A stretch of DNA of 64,000 nt from Lentinus brumalis (Eukaryota > Basidiomycota > Agaricomycetes > Polyporales > Polyporaceae): positions 1 to 64,000 of the forward strand of contig MARA01000061.1 of NCBI GenBank assembly GCA_001792895.1, read 5' to 3'. The translations under genes were made by a program, and so were the position numbers. A model generated the notes under the pieces. That model worked only from the letters and a program-made list of their open reading frames with translations. It searched no databases and was not told the DNA's origin. Shown here piece by piece: positions 42,739 through 53,850 of this stretch; the first letter of the stretch is position 1; each line of letters begins with the position of its first letter.

Positions 42739-44832
42739 ATGGTCTCCGTTGCTATTGCCATCGGTCTCGCTCTGGTGGCATACCTCGCGTTCTTTGCCAA
42801 GGGTCGCTCCCGAGGCCGGCCATTCCCTGGTCCTAAGCCGATGCCGGTGTTAGGCAACGCCCTGCAGATGCCCCGCAAAAACGTATGGGAGAAGCTGCAT
42901 GAGTGGGGCCAAATCTATGGTAAGCAGTCCTCCTCCCCTTCTCGTCTCTATGTAGTGCGCTGATCACCCTACACAGGAGGGATATACTCGATCAGTCTGT
43001 TTGGGACGCCTCTCCTGGTGTTGAACACGGCGGAGGCGGGCCACGAACTGCTGAACAAGAAGTTCGCGATCTACTCGAACAGGCCGTTACCCAAGATAGT
43101 CGAGATGTACTTTGCTGCCTAGTACTGACTCAGGATCAAAGGGAGCTGACCGTGATGCTGGATTCCGTGCAGGGCGGGTTTCGACAAGGGCATCGTCCTG
43201 GAGCACGACCCGCAACGCTTACGCCATGCGCGGAAGCTGCTACACATGGTGCTCCAGCCGAGGCAGCTCGCGCAGTACCGGGAAGATATGGTCTATCACA
43301 TCGACGTGATGCTGCAGAATCTGCTGCAGGATCCAGACAGCTTTGTGCAGCACATTCGCCAGTGCGTATCTTGCCGTCTGCGTCATATGTGGATGTAGCT
43401 GACAAGTCCGACGGTCGCGCTTGGCAGCGTGACTGCAGGTATCGCCATGGAGATATCGCACGGGCACCGCGTCACGGCGCGCGATGACCCGTATGTGAAG
43501 AAGGCGAACGAGTTCGCAGACAATTTTGCGGAGGCGAGCCTACCGAACAATTATATCGTCGACTGGCTTCCCTTCTGTGAGCACGAACACGGATGTTAGG
43601 TCCCTTTGGCTATGCACTGACGGCGAATGGTGCTTGCAGTGGCTAAGCTGCCGTCGTTCTTACCGGGGATGGGGTTTAAGGAGAAGGCGCGCCAGTGGCG
43701 GGAACAGTACTTCTCCCTCGCAGAGGAGGGCCATCGAATGGTCAAGGAGGAAATTGTGCGTCTTCTAGCTTGTGCAGGCCCAACCACGCAGGTATTGTAT
43801 GTGTCGCCGGCTCAGGCTGATGTGGTCTGTAGACAAAAGGCACCGCTCGCCCGTCCCTGACCTACAAGGCACTTGTTGATGCTGAACCCGGCGAGCATCC
43901 AGACGACATCATCATGTTCTCAGCTACGCAGATATACACAGGCAAGTCCTGCTTCAAAGTCACGGCCAGGTTTGCATGCTGACTCTAGAACCTGCCAGGT
44001 GGCGCCGATACGGTCAGTAACCCGGAATGTACTGATGTTCGAAAGTCACTCATCGATGCGCAGACAGTTTCAACGTTGTCGTCGTTCATACTGTTCATGG
44101 TGAAGTATCCGGATGTCCAGAAGAAGGCCCAAGAAGAGATCCTTCGCGTCATAGGGCGGGACCGGCTCCCGACGATAGAGGATCGCGACTCTCTGCCATA
44201 TGTCGAGTCGGTCCTGGTCGAGGTACTACGGCTGCGTCCGCCTGTCAGCGCTGGTACGTCTACTTGAACACAATCATCATTACATCGCTTTACTGATGGG
44301 GCTGGATATGCAGTCAGTCGGGAGGCGGGACATGACGATGTCCACGACGGCTTCCTCGTCGAGAAAGGCACATTCCTAATTGTGAACTTCTGGTCAGTTT
44401 GCAGTGCTCCTGATTTCCTTCTCGACCGTGCTCACAGGTGCTACAGGGGCATGCTGCGAGAGGAGAAGCACTACCCAGACCCACATGCCTTCAAGCCCGA
44501 GCGGTGGCTTGGCCACGACCGCAGACAGGAGTCGCATCCGTACAACGTCGTGTTCGGATTTGGTCGGCGGTACGTCTACTCTATCTGCCTGAGGTGTTAC
44601 ACACCGAAATAACGGGCGACATGTGGCATGTCACAACAGAACATGCCCAGGGCAGTATCTCGCAGAAGAACTCATGTTTACTGCGATCGCGAGGTTACTC
44701 GCGCTGTTCGACTTCTCGCCCGCTCGGGACGCTGACGGCAGCCCTATCATTCCTTCGGACGATAGCACCAACGGCAGTATCACGTACGTTCCATCTCTGG
44801 TCCCGGACAGTCCCGCTTTAGCAGCGAGTTGA
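42739..44832 (+). CDS. Cytochrome P450 monooxygenase, 490 aa
   Basis: Eleven exons sum to 491 codons: 42739-42919, 42977-43106, 43173-43361, 43428-43576, 43640-43755, 43833-43941, 43999-44012 (14 nt), 44064-44253, 44314-44392, 44447-44569 and 44640-44832. An N-terminal membrane anchor (SVAIAIGLALVAYLAFF) is followed by the Pro-rich hinge PFPGPKPMPVLGN. The I-helix has GGADTTVSTLSS. The K-helix ExxR lies in SVLVEVLRLRPP. The PERF-like motif is FKPERWLG, and the haem loop FGFGRRTCPGQ, split by an intron, carries the Cys thiolate ligand. This is a microsomal class II P450 needing CPR; the substrate is unknown. The intron after exon 6 starts with GC. Confidence 0.93.
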
Positions 44833-45253
44833 CGTTGTTGTCCTAGATTCCCGGTCCCTTTTCGCTGTTCGATACAGCCTCGGTCCCCTCGAGTGAGGGA
44901 GACACTGCAAGGTCAGCACGAGTAACATCGAGAACAGGCCACCCAGCTTCCTTGACATGCTCCACATACGAGTGATAAGAAATGACGCTCTCCTACTCTA
45001 CGCAACCCCCTGTCCTAATGGCCCTTGAGTCGCATCGCCCCGGCACTCCTTCCTTCCTTCCATTTCCTCCTACCTCGACATAACATATTCCCATCGCTAG
45101 TCTCGTACAAACGTAATGCCTCTGCAGCTTTCAAAGAAAGACCTGACACTGGTCACCTCCGTGTCGAGCAGCCCTGTATGGCGCAGTGTTCTGTCGCCCT
45201 GTGTCAGCGTCCTCTTCGGTCATAGTGGGTGAATGAGTAGACGCACGAACTGA

Positions 45254-45864
45254 TCAAGGCGTCAGGTATACGTAGCCGGCGACACCTTCGTCGACATATC
45301 CATTGTTCGCGATCACATTCTTCCTCTCCGCGTCATCCGTCGTATAGAAATGGTCTTCGATGGGAGCGTTCAAGAGCCTGTACAGCGGCACGGAGCCACA
45401 AACCTGGGTAGGAAAGACCCACGCCGTGATGCCCTCGAAGTCGTACTTCCCGGTCCCGATCGCCGCATCGCGCTCGGACTCGGACGTAGTATAGAAGTGG
45501 TCCGTGAACGTCTTGCTCCAGAGGCGGTAGAGCGCGACGGAGCCGGGGACGGGGTCGAAGAGGACGAGAGCCTCGTTGCCCTCGGAGCGGTAGCTGTCCT
45601 TCGCGATCGCGTGCTGCATCTCCTGCACGTCGGTCGTGTAGAAGTGGTCGGTTTGCTTGCTGCTGTAGGCGCGGAGGAGCGGGACGAGGTTGAGGTTGTC
45701 ACAGCTTTGGCGTGTCTGGGCACGGAACAGTGAGCATATGTAAGTATGTGCAAGAACGAGTGGGTGGGGCGGCTCACCTCGAGCTCCGGCCTTGGTTCCG
45801 GAGTAGGGAGGCACCTGACCTGAAGCATGAAGAGGGCTGCGAGAGCGGTGATGGTGAGCTTCAT
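45254..45864 (-). CDS. Secreted DUF5648-like repeat protein, about 182 aa
   Basis: Exons 45864-45778 and 45715-45254 join in phase 0. The start gives a clear signal peptide (MKLTITALAALFMLQVRC). The mature part has three repeats of about 45 residues, each containing DHFYTT after a PLYR/PLLR-type strand: NLVPLLRAYSSKQTDHFYTT, ALYRLWSKTFTDHFYTTS and PLYRLLNAPIEDHFYTTD. This is the DUF5648 pattern of secreted fungal and bacterial proteins, a small propeller or lectin-like fold. The biochemical role is unknown. It is a small extracellular protein, possibly cell-wall or sugar binding. Confidence 0.82.
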
Positions 45865-45919
45865 GATGCCGGGTTATAGGGGGCTTCGAGGGAAGAGAGG
45901 CGGGTAGGACTGCGAGTCT

Positions 45920-45925
45920 CTTATA
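45920..45925 (-). promoter_or_regulatory. TATA-like box of the DUF5648-like gene
   Basis: On the minus strand TATAAG lies about 56-61 bp before the start at 45864. Confidence 0.5.
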
Positions 45926-46615
45926 CTCCCCCGCGAATGAACATGTGTGGGCATGGCCCAGGAACGAGGTCCGCCAAGAGGACATAGGGAAATCTGGTAC
46001 AGTCCAGTACACGTTTGACGTGGATAAATTATGACGTTGATGTACTAGTACCTGGCCAGTCTTCCGCCAAGGGGCCGATTCGGAGAGACGTCCTGGTGTG
46101 CGTCGCAGGTGAATGGATGGATATGGCACGACGTATGTACGTGGTTGCGTGGACCAAGAGATCGGGTAGGTGCAAGTGAGAAACGTCTTCGTTGAAGATT
46201 AGAGGGGGACGGTTGAGGGTTCGTAGATGAGGTGTGAAAGCAACAAGCTGTATCACATCAGTCAACGCAAACTCAGACTGAACAGCGAGGGCCTGAGTGC
46301 TAGATTAGCCAAGACCATCACATGTCGGAGACCTCCGCAGTACTTCCACGTACAACGGTCATGGCATCTAGTTATGCAAGGTCCGAAGGCAGAGGGCCAA
46401 GCCACTGATCCAGGCTGATGATTGTTGTATGTGTCCAGGTTCAGCCTCAGATGGCCGAGAACCCACCCAACATGATGGGACCTGTGAGGTTCACATACTA
46501 CTGCTCTGACCTGCAGTATGATCCTGAACGATGTTAACAAGCTGCATAGCGTAGTACCTGAGCGTGATGTACCTACCAGCGTTCCCGCGGCTCATATTTC
46601 CGCTCAATTCTCTCC

Positions 46616-48210
46616 TTATTGGGCCCCAGTGAGCTCCTCGTCGTCCTTCTCAATGAACGACCTCCAAACGCGTTCTCCCTCCATCATTCCCATTCTGTGA
46701 AAGACTTGAAGACCTTCCTGGCGCTCGATGTACCACCACGTCACGTCCGCATCGAGCGCATGGAGATCGTAGTCCGATTCGTCGTTGTACCAATCCTCCA
46801 TCACGATCGGATAGTAGTCCACCTGAATCGAGATCGCGAGATACTGAAGAGTGGGATGGCGGATGCAATGGTTTCTGGCAAGCCACGGATTGCATCGGCG
46901 ACAGGACGCTCTTCTTTGGCCGGCTCCGCTCCGTCGAACCACGGCCTGGAATGTAGGGAGATATCGAACGCGGCACGCAAGGACATCCCAATGCGCAGGC
47001 ATCGGATGGCTGGTGTTGTATCATCACTCCGAAAAGAGAGACCCCGCTGTTCCGTGCAAATCTTCAGTTACTGGGGAGTGCGGCTCGGGACAAGGTCACG
47101 CACCACCCACAATGCAATCTCCTCATAGACATTGCCGACATTGGAGCGACTATACGAGGATGTCGGCTCAAAGAAGAGGTCAAGGCACTTCAAGCCTGGT
47201 ACGATAGAAGTGAGGCCATCCCAGAGCGGGGCCATGTTCGCGTTGGCGGAGCCTGAGTGAATATTTAGATGAAGGGCAGCTGGTGAGACCTCTCGTATTG
47301 CGTCAAGCGTGGCTTGCAGGGTGATGCCCCCAACATTCATCAGCACGACACCGTTGAATAGATGGAGGTACCGGATCGCAGAGAGGCGACCTGCGAGCTG
47401 ACCCAACCTCGTGGCGTGTAGCTCGAGATGCCGCAGTTGGGGGACTTTGCCTTGGATAGGTTGCACCCGAATGTATGGGAAGTTCAAAGTCTCGACGTTT
47501 GGAAAGGTAGCGAATAGGTCGATGGAGGAGTGGTAATACGCCTGGGCAAGGATGAGGCGGCGACAGTGAGGGAACCGAGGTGGCGACTCGGAGTCGAACT
47601 TATCCAGGGAGACATGTGGCAGGTGTGATCGCCCTGTCACGCGCAAAACGCGGAGGCTTGACTGGTGAGGTGCAAGAGAGACCAGGACATCTAGCAATGG
47701 GGAAGCTCGGTCTTCGTGTGCGCGGAGGGAGAGGACCTGTAGCGGAGAGCGCAAGCCCTCAATCACGGCGAGTGTACGGCTATCGTAACCGCCAAAGAGT
47801 TCGAGATGTACGAGATGATTCAATGCCTTGAAGGCTGCACAGAATCCCTCGTCTTCCATGAGGGATGATCCCCTCAGGAAGACGTGTGAGATGTTTTGCG
47901 CCTGGAGAACTAGATCCCGGAGCATCAGGGCATGAGAATTCCGCCCGTCGAGAAACTTCGCGGCTTTAGGCCCAACAATACCGACACGCAGAGTACGGAC
48001 ATATCGTGCACGGTGCGTGTCGCTCCTCGCTAGGGTGTCCCATGCAGATAAAAACTGTTCCGGGCAAGTGCAGTTCACCGATTCGGACACCTGGTTTATC
48101 GCGAGATCATAGAAATATTTGGAGGTGAGAGCAAGGTTGAGCGCGTCGCAGGAGTTCAGTAAGCTGATGATGGTCGCGATAACGTCGTAGTGCAGAGTGG
48201 TTAACGCCAT
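46616..48210 (-). pseudogene. F-box/LRR-like gene with a nonsense codon and a frameshift
   Basis: From Met 48210 an F-box-like start (LHYDVIATIISLLNSCDALN, LALTSKYFYDLAI) leads into Leu-rich repeats to VVRDLVPSRTP, where TAA ends the frame at 47068. The same frame then continues coherently (KICTEQRGLSFRSDD, FDISLHSRPWFDGAEP, ADAIRGLPETIASAIP). Near 46840 it must slip by one base to reach TLQYLAISIQVDYYPIVMED and TWWYIERQEGLQVF, ending at 46616. Both halves belong to one typical basidiomycete F-box protein of about 530 codons. Either it is a recent pseudogene or the N-terminal 380 residues act alone. No good intron removes either lesion. Confidence 0.7.
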
Positions 48211-48434
48211 CTAAGTCGGAGCCGAAGTAGAAGCTGTAGAAGGTTGCTGCGCGTAAGCGCTTAATCCATCATCATGACGAGTGGACTCGGCACGGCCCCG
48301 GCCCGCACTCCCGGGGAGCCATTAGTTCGATTTCTTCTTGTTTCTTCTCTCCAATTCCCGACTCTGGACGCCTGAAGACCTCTTCAGCCTTCGTATTGCT
48401 CGAGGCTTTCGCCGACTGTCGAGACTACGCCAAG
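48211..48434. promoter_or_regulatory. Divergent promoter region
   Basis: The 224 bp between the divergent F-box pseudogene and the dioxygenase gene must hold the latter's promoter. No clear TATA box is visible. Confidence 0.4.
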
Positions 48435-50265
48435 ATGTTTCGCTGTTCAACATCTGCAGCAACTGCAGTTCGCAGGAGTTCTAGCCTGGGGCTTGGACCA
48501 AGACCGAGTCGAGTGCGTGCGTAGTCCAGTGTCAACCATGTCCGTATCCTCAAGGCAGTACCCCAGACATTCTACGACACCCACTGGCCCAAGAAGACTG
48601 TTGCTAGCATGTCAACCTCGCACGGGTCGTCCTCCGCACCGGTTCCTTCCTCTTCAGCCCGTCAGCAAGTCTCGTCAGAAGTCAAGGAGCTTCCGAGCAG
48701 CAGGATAGATGAAAAGAAGGTTGTCTTGGGCTGGGATACGACAACATACTCTAGATTGTGAGTGCAGCCAGCCAGCCAGTCAAGCGTGGCCTCATCTCTT
48801 CTCCAAGTCACCACATATGGCTTCGCGATCATTGCCGCTGTCCGCAATGCTTCCATCCACACACAAAGCAACGTCTCGTGAACACCTTCGAGGTACGTAG
48901 CGCTCCTCCCGGTACGACCACACAATGCCGACTACCCCACAGATTCCACCAGAAATCAAGCCAACCCATGTCGAGTCGAAGCCGGAAGGTTTGGAGGTGC
49001 AATGTGTGTAACCCCGTTCGTTACCGAGCGTCTGAGCCAGCTTGACTGCTGATATGGCATAGGGCCGTCCTCTCAACCGCACAAGTCAATATATCCGTGG
49101 TCTTGGCTACGTTACAACTCGTATGATCCGCCAATGGCGCGAGCCGAGAAATCAGAGTGCGTGGCATGTAGTCTTCAGGCGTACTCCTCGACTGATCTAC
49201 ACCACAGGAAGATACTATGGGGATCTAAGATCCTGAAGTCTCCGCCTACAGTCACATATGAGGAGGCCATGGCATCAGATGATCGAGGCCTCTACAAGTG
49301 GCTAGCCAACGTCGACAAATTCGGGTTCTGCTTCATCTCCGGCGTGCCAGCCACGCCAGAAGCGACAGAGGAGCTGTCGCGGAGGATAGGCTTCATCAGG
49401 GAGACCCAGTGTCCGTACAAAGCTTTGATTGTGCTGGATCACTCATGCTGAAGCCCTTCGTGTAGATGGAACATTCTGGGACTTCACCTCCAACCTCGCG
49501 AAGGGCGACACGGCATACACGACGTTGGCCCTGGGCGCGCATACCGATACTACATATTTTGTGAGTTCGCTCATCTCATACGAACGCCCCTATGCTCACA
49601 TGTCGGCCCAGACCGATCCTTGTGGGCTTCAACTCTTCCACCTCCTCGAGCACACCGGCGGCACCGGGGGCGCCACCTTGCTCGTGGATGGCTTCTACGT
49701 GGCCTCGATACTCAAGGAGCTGCACCCGGATGCATACGAGCTCCTATCGAGCGTGTCGGTGCCAACGCATGCCGCAGGGGAGGCGGATGCCCTCTTCACG
49801 CCCAATACGTGTAACACTCCGATCCTCAAGCACGAAGCCGGAGAACTGGTGCAAATTCGCTTCAACAATGACGACCGGAGCGTGCTCCGGGACCTCCAGC
49901 CCGACCAGGTGGAAGCGTGGTACGACGCCCTCCGGACATGGTACAAGCTCCTCACCAGCCCGGACTCCGAGTACTGGGTGCAGCTTTCCCCGGGCACCGC
50001 AGTAGGCGAGTACCGCCCTCTCAACCTGCTTGGTCTGCCTCGCTGACCCCCAGCTCAACCTGCAGTGGTGGACAACCATCGCGTGCTGCACGGACGCTCG
50101 GCGTTCGACGGCAAGCGGCGCATGTGCGGCGCGTACATCGGCATGGACGAGTACCGCTCGAAGCTGGCGGTGCTCAGCGAGAAGTTCGCGCCCGATGCGG
50201 TCACGCAGGACACTGCGGCGACGCACACTGTCAATGGGCGCAGCGTGTGGCACCCCGCGCTCTAG
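48435..50265 (+). CDS. Trimethyllysine / gamma-butyrobetaine dioxygenase-like enzyme
   Basis: Exons are approximately 48435-48512, 48567-48757, 48808-48892, 48943-49003, 49063-49156, 49208-49410, 49466-49560, 49612 to about 49999, and about 50066-50265. An Arg/Ser-rich start (MFRCSTSAATAVRRSS) looks like a mitochondrial presequence. The N-terminal zinc module of this family is present (FHHIWLRDHCRCPQCFHP), followed by YPWSWLRYNSYDPP. The TauD-type fold carries the iron H-x-D in LGAHTDTTYF and the distal His in VDNHRVLHGRSAFDGKRRM. These Fe(II)/2OG enzymes act in carnitine synthesis. The last intron is odd: a canonical GT-AG choice shifts the frame by one. Substrate (trimethyllysine versus butyrobetaine) cannot be decided. 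Confidence 0.85.
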
Positions 50266-51545
50266 CGTCGAGGGTGGGCTCTCCATTTGGAGATGACGAT
50301 GTGGGTGTGGTCAGTAGGCAGCGTATGGATGTCGAACATTGTGGAAGCAAATCATCGGTCCATGCGTTCTCGACACTCGCTCAGTACGTCGGATCACCGC
50401 TCATACTTATGGTACAGGTACGTCTTCCGTCATATGTCCACAGTTCTCAGCAGGTTGTCCTTGCGAGGAAGATTGGAACGAGGCTACTAGGGCATACCAG
50501 GCGGTCGAGGTAAGTCGAAGCGTGGGAGGAGTGACGCGCTGAGCACGGTTATAGATGCACAACAAGGCTCCCTGTCGACAGAATTTACCACCAGTCCCCG
50601 ACCTCTATGGCTTGCGATCACCTTCGCCGACGCGTTTGGACATCATAGCCACACAGCGTGTGGCATCAGAGACATCAGGAGACATCCCGCGGTTCGCCCG
50701 ACGGGCATCTGAGACTGCTTCGTGATGCTCGTCTCTGATATCTGACGCCATTTGATTTTCGCGTGAGGTCGGGTAGATCAGGTATAACTTCAAGTATACT
50801 CTACTTGAAGCGCTTAAAGTTGTGTGCTGGAGATGCGCACATTGCGCAGTACCTGTTACTACATACAACATTGGAGAGCTCGCTTACAACTGCGATAGGT
50901 CTTGCCCGCCGCTGTACTAAAGGTCTGAGTGCCCACGCTGTCAGTTCATGAATTTGAAGGCTTACACAACGCGCCCATCCATAATTTTGTCCGTGCAGTG
51001 CAGACGCTGAAACGCAGCCGGGAAGTTCATCATCGCACCCTACCGTCTACATTGGCAAATGCGCCAGCTTCTCCGTGCGCCCGAGCAGGCTACCCATGTG
51101 TAAATGTTTACGCCCATCGTCGACGTCGTCTAGTGGACCGCATCTGGCCGCTTCCCATCGCAAGTTGCGCCCGCGGCGACCCGCGGCTGAGGTTCCTGGC
51201 TCCACCTATGCTCGCTTTTTCCGATTCGTGGCATGTACACGCGGACTATCACCGCTTCGAGAACATCAGACTCGAAATCACCTGTCTGGGCGGCGCGCAA
51301 GTACGTTGCATCGCGATGGAGACCGCCCGCTCCTTGTTCTCCCGGTAGGAGCTAGGTCGACACATTTAAAGTGAGTGCGCAGTGTCGGGATTTACACCAT
51401 CCTCTTCGCCTTCGCCTTCTGTGCACTTGTGCGCCAGCCGTCTTTGCTTCTACTTCGTCTTCTATCTATCTTCTTTTCACTCGGGCAGCATTTGAGCACT
51501 TTCCTTGCGCATCCTTCGTTCTCGACTGCCCAGTACACATTCATT
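50266..51545. other. Intergenic stretch before the AA14 gene
   Basis: No supported gene. Short frames (up to 198 aa by read-through of the neighbouring gene) show no domain. The last 150 bp are C/T-rich and probably hold the AA14 promoter and leader. Confidence 0.45.
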
Positions 51546-52931
51546 ATGTTCTCCACGGCCCTCTTGCTGACTGCCGTCGCGGCTTCACTACCTCTGACGA
51601 CTGCACACATTTGTACGCGCTTTCTTCCCACTCCAGTCGTGCACCTCGGCTCACACTCGGACTTGCAGCACCGTTCCATCCGAGCATGTACGGCTTCAAC
51701 GTAACGGATCATACCTTCCCCTACGACAACCGCCCCGTCGCACCGCTGCAAGACATGACCTTCGACGAGTGGTGGTTCCACAACCACCTCGACTTCCCGC
51801 CCCTCCCGGGGGACATCTTCGAGCTGCCTGCAGGCAAGGCGGCGACTATGGAGCTGGCGTGCAACAAGGGACTCACGAGCTTCTTCGCGACCTCGGACAA
51901 CCCCGTCGACATCCGTGCGGGCAACAATCCGTGCCCGTCCGACGACGGGAGCTTCCCCAGCGGGGCGATGCACACGACGGGCTTTGACGACCTGACTGGC
52001 TGCGCGCTCGCAATCGCGTACGAGAGCGATGTCAGGAAGATCCAGCCGGAGGACTTCACGGTGTTCAGCGTGAACCACACATGCGTGTGGAACCGCTTCA
52101 CCGACTTTCAGGTTCCGGAGCGGATGCCTCCGTGCCCTGAGGGCGGATGCCATTGCGCGTGGTTCTGGGTCCACGCGCCGGACGGTGGCAGTGAGCAAAG
52201 TGAGTATGTTGTGTTGGACGTGATAGCTGTCTACTTATCGGTCGAAATAGATTACATGAACGGCTTCAGGTGCGACATCACTGGCGCCGCAGCCAACGTA
52301 CCCCTGTCCAAGCCCAAAGTTCCCCGTCGCTGCGGTGAGGATCCCGCCCACGGCAAGCCCCAAGCGACGCCCGGAAACTGCACCTACGGCGCGAAGCAGC
52401 CCTTCTACTGGTTCCAGAAGGAGCGCAACAATGTCCGCACTGTTCACCGGCTGTCTTGCATGAGCTGTCCCATACTGACCTTGGATGCTCTCGCAGATGT
52501 TCGAGGACGCGAGCGCCCCGCCGTTCTACACCGACCTCTACAACTTCCGCGACGGCTCCCAGGACGATATCTTCGAGGACTCCTACCCGAACGGCATTCC
52601 CGATCCCAGCCCGGAGCAGACCGTCGTCCCTACGCCGATCTTCCCCTCGGCGTCGAGCTCCTCCCGGCCCACTGCGACGAGCTCTACGTCCAGCTTCCCC
52701 CAGCCATCCCGCCGGGCGGTCGGCCGGCCAAAGAAAAGCAGCGGCGATGTAGCCAAGCAGCTCTACAAAAAGATGAAGCCGTCCCGGTACGGTTTACTCT
52801 CACTCTCCACTCGAGGAAGCTGGACTAACCAGGTTCTTTGCGACAGCAGCGACGTTGATGTCAAGGCTCACTTGCTGCGAGCCCGTCGCGGACAGCCTCA
52901 GAGTCCCGGCTGGACCCCCGACGGCAACTAA
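51546..52931 (+). CDS. AA14-like lytic polysaccharide monooxygenase, about 404 aa
   Basis: Exons 51546-51612, 51669-52199, 52251-52432 and 52497-52931 join in frame. A signal peptide (MFSTALLLTAVAASLPLTTA) is followed directly by His, so the mature protein starts with the His that forms the copper histidine brace. Downstream are MTFDEWWFHNHLDFPPLPGD, FELPAGKAATMELACNKG, CHCAWFWVHAPDG, EQNYMNGFRCDITG, PGNCTYGAKQPFYW and NNMFEDASAPPFYTDLYNF. These match the block order I recall for AA14 enzymes, which oxidise xylan coating cellulose fibres. The C-terminal tail is Ser/Thr/Pro-rich with basic patches. Its last 60 codons contain an optional 46-nt intron (from 52789) that would change the terminus. 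Confidence 0.8.
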
Positions 52932-53850
52932 GGCTCGAGGACTCCCCAGTAGTCGAATGCACACGCATAAATCATGACACGGATGCTAATGCTAGTACAT
53001 ATACCCTCCTTCGGCGCGCGATCGTCGAGGTCTAGTGAAGCCGCTTTAACTTTAACTTATCTCGTTTATACCTTTCGCACTTGTATCCCTAGTTATAACA
53101 TGCAAGACGGCTTTGTTGATAGACGTGGAGGTGGTGTGGACGACTTGGACATGATCCAAGATTATCGGCGACTGGCGCAATCTGCAAGATATGGTGCTTG
53201 CATGCTAGTATATCGACGGATACATCAGTACTGGTTCTGCCCTGGCAGAACCAACGTACAGGGTTCAACTCCCTATGCGTCATACTAACGCGCTGATATA
53301 GAGATCGAGGTCGTTGAGTCGTCTTCTGCGCTCACAGTGCATTTCGCTAGCATCCATCCCGGGCCACGACCAACAAACTGCGTGTCAACAGCTTATGCAT
53401 ATGCATAACATAATGGCAGGTAAACTCTACAGAGGCTTCGATGCGATGCACGAAAGCTATAAACGCACAAGAAAACTGAGTGCGACGACAGGATGCAGGT
53501 GAATATGATGTCAGATGTACTAGTAGATAGATGGTCCTCCCCAAGACCGAGTGCTCGAATGCGAATATGCGAAACCTATGTCTGCTGAATACGATGATTG
53601 CCATGATGGGTCACACTGGTGCACGAAAATGAGGGAATACGGGACAGAAGTAGGAGTTCGAATAGGATAAGTGAGAGACAGTAAGGCTATGCTGCAGGGA
53701 AGAAACGAGCGAACGTGATAAGTATATGTGCACAACAGCCAACATACGACGGGCAGAGGGACAATGTACAAGATAAAGCAGGGTGACCGGGACGACCGGC
53801 GTAACGATACACATTGAAAACGACGAAAGGGGGCCGCCGGGGTTGTGGCC
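52932..53850. other. Intergenic stretch between two convergent genes
   Basis: It contains the 3' regions of the AA14 gene and the 629-aa gene. A GGTTCTGCC/GGCAGAACC hairpin sits near 53231. No gene is supported. Confidence 0.45.

Noticed and set aside
45350..45733. Plus-strand 127-aa frame over the DUF5648-like gene
   Set aside because: It is antisense to a well-supported secreted repeat protein with signal peptide and splice sites.
53225..53290. Possible tRNA: GGTTCTGCC hairpin followed by GGTTCAACTCC
   Set aside because: The GGTTCAA resembles a T-loop, but no matching 7-bp acceptor stem or D-arm could be placed at tRNA spacing.
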